Shown here piece by piece: positions 35,416-44,360 of a stretch of DNA of 64,000 nt; positions within the stretch are counted from its first letter, which is position 1; every line of letters begins with the position of its first letter. A model generated the notes under the pieces. That model was not told where the DNA came from and did not search any database. It saw only the letters and a list, made by a program, of their open reading frames with translations. Location of the stretch: positions 1,848,674 through 1,912,673 of the forward strand of contig NZ_CP019688.1 of assembly GCF_002287505.1 (NCBI RefSeq). The letters run 5' to 3'. The position numbers were made by a program, and so were the translations under genes. Source of the stretch: Corynebacterium glaucum (GTDB lineage: Bacteria; Actinomycetota; Actinomycetes; Mycobacteriales; Mycobacteriaceae).

Positions 35416-36328
35416 ACTTCGCCTCCGCTAACCAGAAGTAGAACAACCCGACGACAAACGTCCCGAACGTCCACAGGGCCAGGATTCCCCACGTCGCCAG
35501 ATCTGGCGGACTGCTGTAGATCACGCTGCCTCGCAGGGCCTGCAGGAAGAGGTACGCCGGGTTCGCCGTCATCAATGAATGCAGCATCGGGTGGTCCACA
35601 AAACGGTCGATCGAGAACATGACCCCGGAGAGGAAGAACCACGCCTGGCTGGCGAACGTGATCAACGCGCGGGTATCCGGTATCTCCGCGGTGAGCCTGG
35701 CTGCTATCAGCATGAGGCCGCATCCGAAGATGTGCATCATCAGAAACAGTGGCACGGCCAGAATGATGGACCAGTTCAAGCCCTCAAACTTTTGGTACCC
35801 AATTGCCATGATGACGGCGATGAGAGCCGGGAGGATGTTGTCCAACAGATTCCGCAGCGTCTGCGAAATCGCCAAGGCCGCCCGCGGAAATTGGAAAGTC
35901 TGGATGAATCCCCGTGAGTTCCGGATCAGCATTGAGCCCTGATTGAGCAGCGCCACCATCATTCGCATGAAGATCACGCCGATGACAAGGAACCCGAGGA
36001 AGTTCTCCACGCCCTTCGAGGTTTTCAGAACAAGGCCGAATAGGAACGCGTAGAACAACACGTCCAGCAGCGGTTGGAGCACAAGCCAGAGGCGCCACAG
36101 GCGGTAGTCCTTCGTGGTCCGCAAGGCTTTCAATCGCGCATCCGCCCAAATGAAAGACCGGTAGTCCCACAGCTGCTTGCAGTAGGCGAAAAAGCCCGGG
36201 CGGCTCTGAAGCGATTTCAGCCCACCTGAATCTACGAAGTGGACTGGCTGACCCGCGCTGAGCACGCCTTCCAAACGCTCGAGCGAGGCATCAGCCTCTG
36301 ATTCGCGTTTAGCTCTTGTCATCCCCAC
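35399..36328 (-). CDS. Polysaccharide ABC exporter, permease subunit (Wzm/TagG type)
   Basis: 309 residues from GTG 36328 (ATG 36322 is an alternative). A charged N-terminus of about 90 residues contains an amphipathic helix before the first membrane segment, then six membrane helices of the ABC2 family (VLQPLLDVLFYAFLFGLVL ... ANPAYLFLQALRGSV). It pairs with the overlapping ATPase gene. The N-terminal extension is longer than in classical Wzm. Confidence 0.9.
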   Translation of the reverse strand: MGMTRAKRESEADASLERLEGVLSAGQPVHFVDSGGLKSLQSRPGFFAYCKQLWDYRSFIWADARLKALRTTKDYRLWRLWLVLQPLLDVLFYAFLFGLVLKTSKGVENFLGFLVIGVIFMRMMVALLNQGSMLIRNSRGFIQTFQFPRAALAISQTLRNLLDNILPALIAVIMAIGYQKFEGLNWSIILAVPLFLMMHIFGCGLMLIAARLTAEIPDTRALITFASQAWFFLSGVMFSIDRFVDHPMLHSLMTANPAYLFLQALRGSVIYSSPPDLATWGILALWTFGTFVVGLFYFWLAEAKYVRLS

Positions 36329-36372
36329 GGTCCCATTCTTATTTGAAATAGATATCCTTCAGGTTAGGCAGT

Positions 36373-38400
36373 TTACCGCTGAAGGCCAAGCAGCCGCTTC
36401 AGAACCGACTGCGCCTGCTCCGCTGACCCGAGTGCGGAGGCGAACTCAAGCCCTTCCCTATCCAGCGGCGATCCAGCCTCCACCATGGCCCAAATCGGCA
36501 CACCCGAGCCTTTGTAGTCCGAGTACTTCGACGGCAAGAAGGGGTTCTTTGCGTAGCTCGTTCCACTGGTATCCGTGTCCACCACTAGCAACGCGTCGAA
36601 CTGCGTCAGCGCGTTCAGAAACTCGAGGTAACTCAAGGCCGGGTGCAGGTGCACGCCGGGTACATCCGCCCCCGTCGATGCATCTGCGTTCGAGAACACG
36701 TGCAGCGTGGGTCGCTCCGCCTCCGGAATCGCCTCTAGTGCATGGACATAATCACCCAGCCCACGGTTCGTGTAGAAGTTGCCGAAGTACCCGATGTTGA
36801 AGCGGTTCGGATCAAGCTCGAGCTCCACAGGCCGGGCAGAGTACGCCGCAGCCGGTGGTGCAGGCTGTGCGCTCACTTGAACTTTTCGCTTAACGACGTC
36901 TTGGAACCGCGGTTCATAAAAGCCGAGCACCTCATCAACCTGGTTCTGATTACTGAATGTCAGCGTGTCGGCGAGAATCAGCGTCGCAATTTCCGTGAGG
37001 GCGAAGTGGTTCGGGGTGAGAAGGTGACCCCAGCCGGCCTCTTCTACGGCGCGCTTGAGTTTTGTGGTGACTCTCCCCTTTGTCAGCGGTCCCTGGCGCT
37101 GCGCACCAGTTGCATCGCGTCGGAGCGGGTCGGAGAACTCCGCTTCCCACGAAATGGCAGGATGCTTGAGCTTGTACAAGCATCCCGCCACATGCGAGCC
37201 TGACCACAAAGCTCGGGAATACACCTTGGTGTACTTACCTCTTGCCGAGCGCGCTGCACGCTGGCCGAAGCGAGCAATCTGGTCCCACGAGGAAAAGGAC
37301 GGGTACTCGTCGATCACCGTGTGCTTGCGCACCCATGGGTCGACGAGCACCGCGCTGGAATCGTCGACCTTGCGCACCGGCGTCATATCGGCGCTCACCA
37401 CGTCAACCACTTCCTGGCGAGCAGCGAGTCGCTTAGCGACAACATTCGCGGCCGGGTCTGCAAAGGGAGGGAAGCAGAACGAGAACACCAGCGTCTCGTA
37501 TGCTGTGCGTTCCTTGTGCGGCCAGGGCAGCCCAGTCAGACCCCGTTCGATGGCGAGATCGACCGCCCGGGTCGAGTCCTCCGGGTGCGCGGCAAGATAC
37601 TCTGCGGCGAAATTGAATTGCGCCCGCTCCAGTGATTCTCGCGCCCGCTTATTTTCGTCTGGCACGTCGATTGCTTGTAGTGCCCTAATGACGTCAAGAC
37701 GCTCTCCGACAGTAAAGGCGAAGCTCTCGGCTTTTCGGGACACTGAATCGGCGCGTACTTGCCTGATGTACGCAGCGTTAGCCGTGTCCTTCGGAACGAC
37801 GAGCTTGAGCTGCGGGTGGTGCAGCAAGTTCGCGAAGAACGCTACGTCTTCACCCGACTGAAGCGCGGCGTCGTAGCGGTAGTTCCGAATTACCGACGCG
37901 GGTAAGAACTTGCACGCGTTGAAACCGAGTACCCAGGGGCTGGTGGAAAGTGGCGAGGCGCGTCCCGCAATCATTGCGCGGCGCGTGTTGATTGAGTTCG
38001 CTTCGGTGACACCGCTGTCGGTTGCATCCTTTATCGGTAGGAACACCACCGCATCTTCTGCCGAGGCATCGAGGCCGACCTCGAGATAGCGCGGTTCAAT
38101 CCAGTCGTCGTCGTCGATGAAGGTGATCACGTCGCACCGCGCGTTGGAAAGCCCCGCGTTCCGCGCGCGCCCTGCGCCGGCTTCGGGTACGCGCAGTATG
38201 CGGGTCTGGATATCCGAGGCGTTGGCCCAGTCGTCGAGAAGCGAAAGCGATCCATCGTCGGGACCGTTCTGGATGAAGATGACCTCGAACCGGCTTCGCA
38301 CCAGCGTCTGTGCCTCGAGCGAGCGTAGGAGGTGAGGAAGCCGCTCGACGCCGCCATGGGTTGGGATGATGACTGTGGCCTTGGGCTGAGCTGGGCTCAT
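36373..38400 (-). CDS. Large glycosyltransferase, GT2 plus C-terminal GT-B-like domain
   Basis: 675 residues. The N-terminal GT2 domain has TVIIPTHGGVERLPHLLRSL, the metal motif FIDDDDWIEPRYLE and a GRARNAGLSNARCDV loop. The C-terminal part (about 400-675) has FNIGYFGNFYTNRGLGDYV and SKYSDYKGSGVPIWAMVEAG, a GT-B nucleotide-binding pattern. The start overlaps the upstream stop (ATGA). Like two others in this operon it probably transfers two residues. Confidence 0.82.
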   Translation of the reverse strand: MSPAQPKATVIIPTHGGVERLPHLLRSLEAQTLVRSRFEVIFIQNGPDDGSLSLLDDWANASDIQTRILRVPEAGAGRARNAGLSNARCDVITFIDDDDWIEPRYLEVGLDASAEDAVVFLPIKDATDSGVTEANSINTRRAMIAGRASPLSTSPWVLGFNACKFLPASVIRNYRYDAALQSGEDVAFFANLLHHPQLKLVVPKDTANAAYIRQVRADSVSRKAESFAFTVGERLDVIRALQAIDVPDENKRARESLERAQFNFAAEYLAAHPEDSTRAVDLAIERGLTGLPWPHKERTAYETLVFSFCFPPFADPAANVVAKRLAARQEVVDVVSADMTPVRKVDDSSAVLVDPWVRKHTVIDEYPSFSSWDQIARFGQRAARSARGKYTKVYSRALWSGSHVAGCLYKLKHPAISWEAEFSDPLRRDATGAQRQGPLTKGRVTTKLKRAVEEAGWGHLLTPNHFALTEIATLILADTLTFSNQNQVDEVLGFYEPRFQDVVKRKVQVSAQPAPPAAAYSARPVELELDPNRFNIGYFGNFYTNRGLGDYVHALEAIPEAERPTLHVFSNADASTGADVPGVHLHPALSYLEFLNALTQFDALLVVDTDTSGTSYAKNPFLPSKYSDYKGSGVPIWAMVEAGSPLDREGLEFASALGSAEQAQSVLKRLLGLQR

Positions 38401-38981
38401 TTCAACGCCCCCAAAAGCTTGTAACCAGCGTGGATTATAGACGGCGGCAAGTACGGTTTGAGCGGCTTCGCTAAGTGAACGACTTTGGTTAGAAGAACCG
38501 CCCGTCGGCTGGGCTGGGTTTCTGCGCGAGGCTCTTCAGACACTAATTTGGTGTCGGGTCGCTTCAGCCGCTGGCCGATAAGAAAGCCGCTAATTAATTC
38601 TGCTGACGACCCGTCCGTGCGGGTCGCCCCGGTGAGGTCGAAGGCTATCCACTCCCCCACGGGTGTCACGCCGTCGATTGCAACCATGTCGAGTGACTGA
38701 AACACCATTTCCAAGTGTTGAGCACCGGCGGCGTTTGCCCAGTAGCTCAGACGGTCGCAGCCGGCTTCCGTGGCTACTTGCCAGAACTCGCCGAGTGACC
38801 GCGCATCGAGGTTGATTCCCACGAGCCAATCATCCGGAGCGATCTCGAGGCTCGGAGGGTGTTCGGTGAAAACGGACCCGCTGTCGAAGTGAGAAAGCTC
38901 GTACGGCGCGCCCAGGTCGTCGACGAAAACGATTGCTGGGCCGCTGCGCAGCTCCCGCGTTTCTACTGAGCGTAATTTCAT
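38397..38981 (-). CDS. Hypothetical protein of the polysaccharide operon
   Basis: 194 residues, linked by 4-bp overlaps to the genes on both sides. No signal peptide. The middle contains VGINLDARSLGEFWQVATEA and CDRLSYWANAAGAQHLEMVF; the C-terminus is basic and amphipathic (VVHLAKPLKPYLPPSIIHAG) and may touch the membrane. The family is not recognised. Tight coupling suggests a partner of the glycosyltransferases. Confidence 0.6.
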   Translation of the reverse strand: MKLRSVETRELRSGPAIVFVDDLGAPYELSHFDSGSVFTEHPPSLEIAPDDWLVGINLDARSLGEFWQVATEAGCDRLSYWANAAGAQHLEMVFQSLDMVAIDGVTPVGEWIAFDLTGATRTDGSSAELISGFLIGQRLKRPDTKLVSEEPRAETQPSRRAVLLTKVVHLAKPLKPYLPPSIIHAGYKLLGALK

Positions 38982-40258
38982 TGTCGGTCCCCTACTTGCT
39001 CTACGAGGTTCAAAAACGCTGCGGGTGCGACCTCCTCGCGCTGATACTCAACCCAAGTTTTGCCTTGATCGCTTATGTCCAACCGCTTCGGTTCACGGGC
39101 AAGCGCTACCCACAAATCAGCAAGGGCGCGTGGGTCCTCCGGCGGCACAACGTCGCCGGCGTGAAGCGTCTCAATGAGGCGCGCAGTCTCCCCCGCAACC
39201 ACGCCGCTGATGTGGATCTGATTCGCCATCAGCTCGTAGGTCTTAGACGGCACGGCGACCTCAAGCGAGTCCCAGTTGGTGAGGTGCACGAGTGCCGTGT
39301 CCGCCCAGCGGTAGCTCTCCTGCAATTCGTCCGGCGCTTGCTGATGTTGCAAGTCAAGATCGACTGCGAGCTCGTCGGCTGTTCGCCGAAGCGGCCCCCA
39401 CGTCGCACCCTCGCCGACGAACCGGAGGCTGACCTGCACGCCTTCATCCTGCGCAAGCTTGGCAGCGACGAGCGCGTTCTCCAACTTCTGCGCTCGACCC
39501 AATGTCCCTGCGTAAAGCACGTGCAAATGGTGCCCACGATCGCGTTCTCTGGTTCGGTCCCGACTTGTGGACACGCTGGGGAAAACGTTGCGCACCGTCG
39601 CAGTCGGTTTGCTGAGCTCCGCCTTGAGTTGGCGCTCGAGCGAGCTCGAGGTGGTTGAGATGCCGGAGCAGCGTGACATCACGAAATTAAGTGACCATTC
39701 GGTCAACGAGATAAGAACCTGGAACGGCGCCCGCAGGAGGATCGTCTCACGCGGCGAGCGCCGACCCGTACCCGCGTTCCACTGTTTGCTCTCTCGGAAC
39801 AGTGCGGGCCATGCGTCGCGTAAGTCGAGGATGTACGGCACGTTGAGTTTGCGGGCCGCGACGAAAGTCACCACGGACGTGGGAAGCGCCGGCACTGTCC
39901 CAATCACTAGGTCGGGCTCGAACTCTTTGATCTGACGGTTGCGGAGCAACCCGAACATCATTGCGGCTGCAGTCCACCCCTGGTTCAGTATCCGACGACC
40001 GAGCGAAGTGCCGGAAGGAAAGTACCCAGAGCGGTAAACGATTTCCCCGTTAGGTCCTGATTCCTCTCGGAAAGCCGTAGAGAACCCCCGATGCGCAAAC
40101 CAGGTTTTGAACGTCACCGTCCGTTTGTAATGCGGCGGCGGTGCTACGACGCGCACCTCGTGGCCTGCTCGTTGAAGAATCTCCGTTAACCAAGCCCAGC
40201 GCCGCTGCGGCACCCCGTTCTCTGGGTGCCAGTATTGAGATAGGACGAGGATTCTCAC
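38978..40258 (-). CDS. Family 4 glycosyltransferase (WbuB-like)
   Basis: 426 residues from GTG 40258. GT-B fold: N-terminal donor/acceptor domain (ILVLSQYWHPENGVPQRRWA; ILDLRDAWP), C-terminal domain (HLHVLYAGTLGRAQKLENAL; SLEVAVPSKTYELMANQ, the EX7E-like region). WbuB-type enzymes add N-acetylated amino sugars to lipid-linked acceptors. It is the first gene of the leftward operon that runs to 30118, and starts 47 bp after the tRNA gene. Confidence 0.88.
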   Translation of the reverse strand: MRILVLSQYWHPENGVPQRRWAWLTEILQRAGHEVRVVAPPPHYKRTVTFKTWFAHRGFSTAFREESGPNGEIVYRSGYFPSGTSLGRRILNQGWTAAAMMFGLLRNRQIKEFEPDLVIGTVPALPTSVVTFVAARKLNVPYILDLRDAWPALFRESKQWNAGTGRRSPRETILLRAPFQVLISLTEWSLNFVMSRCSGISTTSSSLERQLKAELSKPTATVRNVFPSVSTSRDRTRERDRGHHLHVLYAGTLGRAQKLENALVAAKLAQDEGVQVSLRFVGEGATWGPLRRTADELAVDLDLQHQQAPDELQESYRWADTALVHLTNWDSLEVAVPSKTYELMANQIHISGVVAGETARLIETLHAGDVVPPEDPRALADLWVALAREPKRLDISDQGKTWVEYQREEVAPAAFLNLVEQVGDRQ

Positions 40259-40304
40259 GCGTCGACGTACCTCAATTCGCTACGGCAAGGACACAACTTG
40301 TACG

Positions 40305-40378
40305 TGGGGCCAGCGGGGCTCGAACCCGCGACCAGCGGATTATGAGTCCGCGGCTCTAACCGACTGAGCTATAGCCCC
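40305..40378 (-). tRNA. tRNA with anticodon CAT (elongator Met or Ile2)
   Basis: 74 bases forming a full cloverleaf: acceptor GGGGCTA/TGGCCCC, D arm TAGCTCAGTCGGTTAGAGC, anticodon loop CTCATAA, T arm GGTTCGAGCCC, discriminator A. CCA is not encoded. A CAT anticodon is shared by elongator Met and the lysidine-modified Ile2; the sequence alone does not let me decide. Its first base is the last base of the stop codon of the gene upstream. Confidence 0.93.
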
Positions 40379-41799
40379 TAGCGTCGTTTCAGCTTAGCAG
40401 CTACTGAATTGACTACTGAATTAGTGCGTTCAGGTCCCAGCGCGCGTGTCATCCACGGCATGAGTGCGGGTTTCACACGTGCCGCAACCCGACCCGCAGT
40501 GTCTCGGATTCGGTGGCCTCCGGAGACCAGCTGCCGAGCAACTTGATCCAACGCATCCACGGCCACTCCCGCCCCTTGGTGATCAATAGCGATCGAGTCG
40601 ATCCGAATATCCCGCGCACCGCGGACAAGTGGAATGATTCGTGCGAGGCGGATCCTCGTCTCTCCCGGAACGAACACGCTGACCGTCGCGACGAAGTCCC
40701 CTTCCGAGACATCGAAGTACGCAAACTGGCCGATTGCGCCGTCGAGAGAAGTAGCTATTCCGGCGAGCTGCTTTCGCGGGCCAAGGTCACGCCCGGATGC
40801 AGACTCGAGAGAGAGGGACAAGGCCAGAGGATGTTTCCTCAACCCTGCAGGTGCAGCCCCCTTGATCGTCACCGTGATTCCGCTCGTATCGCCGTCGATA
40901 AGGAGCTTGACCCCGTCGTCGACCGGGGCTGACCAGATCGTTTCGAAAGAGTCTTGAGTGTGCAGAACTTTGTCTGCGACAGCTGGGAAGCTGTCAGATA
41001 TCGCGCTGAGGTTGTTCACCGCGGGGTACTTGCCCATGTTGGTCAGCAGCTGATCTTGCACCCGTTCGCTCTGATGGCGAAGCAGGTTGTCTTGCCCGGT
41101 GTGATTGATGCGAAGGTAGCCGAGTTTGCTCGCGTCCATGATGACCGGAGCGAGGCGGTCAGTTTTGTCGTGGGCGCCGGCCCTTGGCCCGTGAATTGCG
41201 CCGTCGTTCTCTAGCTTCGAGACGTAGAGCAGTCCCATCGAGTTCATGGGGACGTGAACTTCCCGGAAGTTGTAGAAGTGGTCCTGGTGGTAGATCGCCT
41301 CGATACCAAGCGGCAAGCTCACCGCCATGCCAGTGAACTCATTCTTCACGTAGTTCGCCATGAGCTCGAAGTAGTGTTTGGAAAGCACATCGTCATCATC
41401 CAAGCGGTACCGTCCGAAGACGCCGGGTTCGATGAGTTGCGAGATGAGTCGTTCCGACGGACCCCAGTCTCCGGTGCCGTCGGCAAGCTCTTGGAGAACT
41501 AAGAATGGGTACTTGGCCGCGGTTTCCCGCAGCGAGTCTTTGTATTTGTCAGGCAGCGACTCTGAGTACGACACGACGTGGTGGACATCGAAGTGCTCGG
41601 CTGCGTCCGCGATCGCTGGCACCGTCAACGTTGTGAAGCTGCGCTCCCGGAAATCCAGTCGCTCAGGCGAGTATAGGTAGTTGCGGTACTCCGCTTCATC
41701 CTTCTCGTCTGACTCCATGCTTGCTCTCCACGCGGCGGAGTTTGGGATGAACAAGCTGTAGCGCGTTTGCCCAATGAATCTCGGCTCCACTTTTTGCAC
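40378..41799 (-). CDS. Putative glycosyltransferase, rhamnosyltransferase-like, paralogue of 28882-30075
   Basis: About 473 residues if it starts at GTG 41799; the frame stays open to 42027, but that part overlaps the divergent gene and has no homologous counterpart in the paralogue. It begins with RFIGQTRYSLFIPNSAAWR, then YSPERLDFRERSF, the metal motif RYRLDDDDVLSKHYF and INHTGQDNLL. The C-terminal 200 residues form a beta-rich region and a basic tail. The start is uncertain (GTG 41790 is also possible). Confidence 0.7.
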   Translation of the reverse strand: MQKVEPRFIGQTRYSLFIPNSAAWRASMESDEKDEAEYRNYLYSPERLDFRERSFTTLTVPAIADAAEHFDVHHVVSYSESLPDKYKDSLRETAAKYPFLVLQELADGTGDWGPSERLISQLIEPGVFGRYRLDDDDVLSKHYFELMANYVKNEFTGMAVSLPLGIEAIYHQDHFYNFREVHVPMNSMGLLYVSKLENDGAIHGPRAGAHDKTDRLAPVIMDASKLGYLRINHTGQDNLLRHQSERVQDQLLTNMGKYPAVNNLSAISDSFPAVADKVLHTQDSFETIWSAPVDDGVKLLIDGDTSGITVTIKGAAPAGLRKHPLALSLSLESASGRDLGPRKQLAGIATSLDGAIGQFAYFDVSEGDFVATVSVFVPGETRIRLARIIPLVRGARDIRIDSIAIDHQGAGVAVDALDQVARQLVSGGHRIRDTAGRVAARVKPALMPWMTRALGPERTNSVVNSVAAKLKRR

Positions 41800-41950
41800 A
41801 CTCCCATCCCACGACAGTTGCTGCCCTGCAGAAACACGCACGGCGCTTAGGTCATGGTAGCGAACGATTCCGTTACCATTGACGCACCAAACGCACGAAA
41901 GGCTGGCATTGCCTCTAAAACGAAATTTCGCACGGTACGCGTCTGCCACC

Positions 41951-42763
41951 ATGGACGGAAGCGTGTACCTCTTCAGATCGATTGCCGAATTCGAAGCGGC
42001 CGAGGTTCCCGCAGGTATTTCTTCCATCGCCTATGGCGCAGGCACGCTCGACCTTCTTCTCGTGCACCGGCCGTCGCAGAATCTCGTCGTGATTTTTCAC
42101 GCCGCGGCCGATCCCGCAACTGTCTCGCTGCCGATCTTCGTGGGCCAAGGAATCACGCAAAACCTGGACGCGTCGGTGCTATTCGTCTCCGATCCGGCGC
42201 TTGACTTCCGCATCCCTATCGGCTGGTACACGGGCGATGAGAAGCGCCACCTCCAAGCTGATCTTGCAAGGGTGATTCGTCACGTCGCTTCAACGGTCGG
42301 TGCGGAAAACATCATCTTTGAAGGGTCCTCCGCTGGCGGCTTCGCGGCCCTTGTCTATTCGCATGCCTTTCCGGGCTCGCTCGCGATGGCAGTCAACCCG
42401 CAGACGGACATTTACCGCTACCACCAAGGCAAAGTGGATGAGTACCTCACTGCTTGCTGGGGTGGAGGGAAACCGCCCGCGAAAGAAACGGTCACCAGTG
42501 CGATCGAACTTTACCGCGAGTCATTTCCCAACTACGTGCTCTACCTGCAGAATCAGCGAGACGAGTTCCATGTGATGAACCACTACGAACCGTGGGCACA
42601 GCGCTTCGGCGAGTTATCCGGAACGCGTTGGACGACGATCGAAGGAGACTGGGGCGACGGTCATGCGCCCCCGCCGCCCTTCCTGCAGGAAGCGATACTG
42701 CAGTACGCCCTATCGTTTGAGGGGCACTGGGATCGACTCATCCGAGAGGGCGACTTCGATTAA
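41951..42763 (+). CDS. Alpha/beta-hydrolase-like protein of the polysaccharide locus
   Basis: 270 residues from ATG 41951; the frame is open upstream to TTG 41879. A nucleophile elbow is visible (IIFEGSSAGGFAALVYSHAF), with a likely acid/His region near the C-terminus (GDWGDGHAPPPP). The fold resembles accessory secretion Asp2-type or acyl-transferring hydrolases of glycan loci. A role in acetylating or trimming the glycan is inference. Its stop interlocks with the convergent wecB stop (TTAA). Confidence 0.65.
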   Translation: MDGSVYLFRSIAEFEAAEVPAGISSIAYGAGTLDLLLVHRPSQNLVVIFHAAADPATVSLPIFVGQGITQNLDASVLFVSDPALDFRIPIGWYTGDEKRHLQADLARVIRHVASTVGAENIIFEGSSAGGFAALVYSHAFPGSLAMAVNPQTDIYRYHQGKVDEYLTACWGGGKPPAKETVTSAIELYRESFPNYVLYLQNQRDEFHVMNHYEPWAQRFGELSGTRWTTIEGDWGDGHAPPPPFLQEAILQYALSFEGHWDRLIREGDFD

Positions 42764-43938
42764 CCCACCGAGGTAGGTTCCAGAAGCTGCGGTTCAAACT
42801 CCTCGATTCGTTCCCCGACTCCGGTGAGTTGGGCTATCGCTGCAACCGCTCGATCAGCGGCCTGGCCGTCGCCGTAGGGGTTCACGGCGTTTGCCATCGC
42901 CTTGTACGCAGCCTCGTGGCTCAGGAGGTTTTTCGCCTCAGCCACGATCCGTTCGCGATCTGTTCCTACAAGCTTCACGGTGCCTGCGACGACAGCTTCC
43001 GGACGCTCAGTGTTCTCGCGCATCACCAGCACCGGCTTACCCAACGACGGCGCCTCTTCCTGCACTCCACCCGAGTCGGTGAGGACGAGGTAAGAGCGGT
43101 TCATCAGCGCAGTGAATTGGTCGTACGGCAGCGGGTCGGTGATGATCACGTTGGGTAGCACCTCGACCTGCGGCATCACTGCGTTTCGAACCCGAGGATT
43201 GAGATGCAGCGGGAGAGCAAAAACATGCTGCGGGTAGGACATAGCGAGGTCCTGCACTGCGCCGCCGATCTCCGCCATGGCTTCGAGATTCTCGCGTCGG
43301 TGGGTGGTCACCAATACAACTTTCTCGTCAGTTTCCGTCAGGGCTGCAAGGCGGGGATCGTCGAAGTGTACCTGCCACTTCGATGCCGCGAGGAGTGCGT
43401 CGATGACCGTGTTACCGGTGACCACGATGTCGCGCGAGCGGATGTTTTCGCGACGCAGATTCTCGCGCGACTCCTGGGTAGGCGCGAGGTGGAGGCTGGT
43501 GACCTGGCCGATGATCTTGCGGTTCGCTTCCTCGGGAAACGGCGAGTGAATGTCGCCGGTGCGAAGGCCTGCCTCCAGGTGGACTACTCGGGCACCGCAG
43601 TGAAAGCCTGCGAGCGCGGCCGTCATGGCGGTGGACGTGTCACCCTGGGAGATCACGACGTCTGGCTGTTCCTCCATGATGATCGGATGCAGGCCGCTTA
43701 GCGCGCGGGAGACAATTTCATTGAGGGACTGGCCGGGCTTCATCAGCGCCATGTCGTAATCCGGCACGATGCCGAAACGCTGATTGACCTGTTCTAACAT
43801 TTCGCGGTGCTGGCCAGTGGAGACGACCACGGAATCGAATCGGTCATCTGCTTGCAGCGCGGTGACGACGGGGGCGACCTTGATGGCCTCTGGGCGGGTG
43901 CCATAGACGGTCATGATTTTTGGCTTGGTAAGTGGCAC
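42760..43938 (-). CDS. wecB: UDP-N-acetylglucosamine 2-epimerase (non-hydrolysing)
   Basis: 392 residues from GTG 43938, with GAGG 5 bp upstream. The family sequence is clear throughout: VYGTRPEAIKVAPVV, STGQHREMLEQV, VSQGDTSTAMTAALAGF, VHLEAGLRTGDIHSPFPEEANR, VTTHRRENLE and LTDSGGVQEEAPSLGKPVLV. It makes UDP-ManNAc, the substrate of the WecC-type dehydrogenase at 21152. It forms the right edge of the polysaccharide locus. Confidence 0.94.
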   Translation of the reverse strand: MPLTKPKIMTVYGTRPEAIKVAPVVTALQADDRFDSVVVSTGQHREMLEQVNQRFGIVPDYDMALMKPGQSLNEIVSRALSGLHPIIMEEQPDVVISQGDTSTAMTAALAGFHCGARVVHLEAGLRTGDIHSPFPEEANRKIIGQVTSLHLAPTQESRENLRRENIRSRDIVVTGNTVIDALLAASKWQVHFDDPRLAALTETDEKVVLVTTHRRENLEAMAEIGGAVQDLAMSYPQHVFALPLHLNPRVRNAVMPQVEVLPNVIITDPLPYDQFTALMNRSYLVLTDSGGVQEEAPSLGKPVLVMRENTERPEAVVAGTVKLVGTDRERIVAEAKNLLSHEAAYKAMANAVNPYGDGQAADRAVAAIAQLTGVGERIEEFEPQLLEPTSVG

Positions 43939-44081
43939 GCGATCCTCATTAAGCGTTGAAATCTCTGGGCGTTTCCGACAAACTTAATACATCTTTGCTT
44001 GGGGTTCCCTTTTACATGCAGAAAAGTTCATGCTTCGCCAGATGAAAGGGGCTGTGGCTGCGCATCTGTAGGGTGGGGTGC

Positions 44082-44357
44082 ATGATTCAATTCGTTGTCG
44101 GTGCCGCCGCTGGGTACGTCTTTGGCACAAAGGCCGGCCGCAAGCGCTACCACCAGATTGTTAACGCCACGCAGGCTGTTGCGAACTCCCCCGTAACAAA
44201 GCAGGTGACCAACTCGGCGCGCAAGGCGATTGCCAACAAGATTGATCCGGAACCGCGGATGCGCGAGGTGAAGGACACCCGCAAGGGTCGGAAGCTGCGC
44301 GGTAAGAAGCGCAACGCGGAGATTGAGAACCAGATCCTCGAACCGGATCAGGATTAA
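44082..44357 (+). CDS. Small YtxH-like protein
   Basis: 91 residues from ATG 44082. An N-terminal hydrophobic segment MIQFVVGAAAGYVFGTKAGRKRYHQI matches the actinobacterial YtxH-like pattern (helix with Gly-x-Lys-Ala-Gly-Arg). A very basic middle (RKGRKLRGKKR) and acidic tail follow. Probably membrane-associated with a cytoplasmic tail; function unknown. No Shine-Dalgarno sequence. Confidence 0.7.
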   Translation: MIQFVVGAAAGYVFGTKAGRKRYHQIVNATQAVANSPVTKQVTNSARKAIANKIDPEPRMREVKDTRKGRKLRGKKRNAEIENQILEPDQD

Positions 44358-44360
44358 TCG

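Noticed and set aside
41800-42027. N-terminal extension of the minus-strand glycosyltransferase to 42027
   Set aside because: It overlaps the start of the convincing rightward hydrolase-like gene and the paralogue has no such extension.
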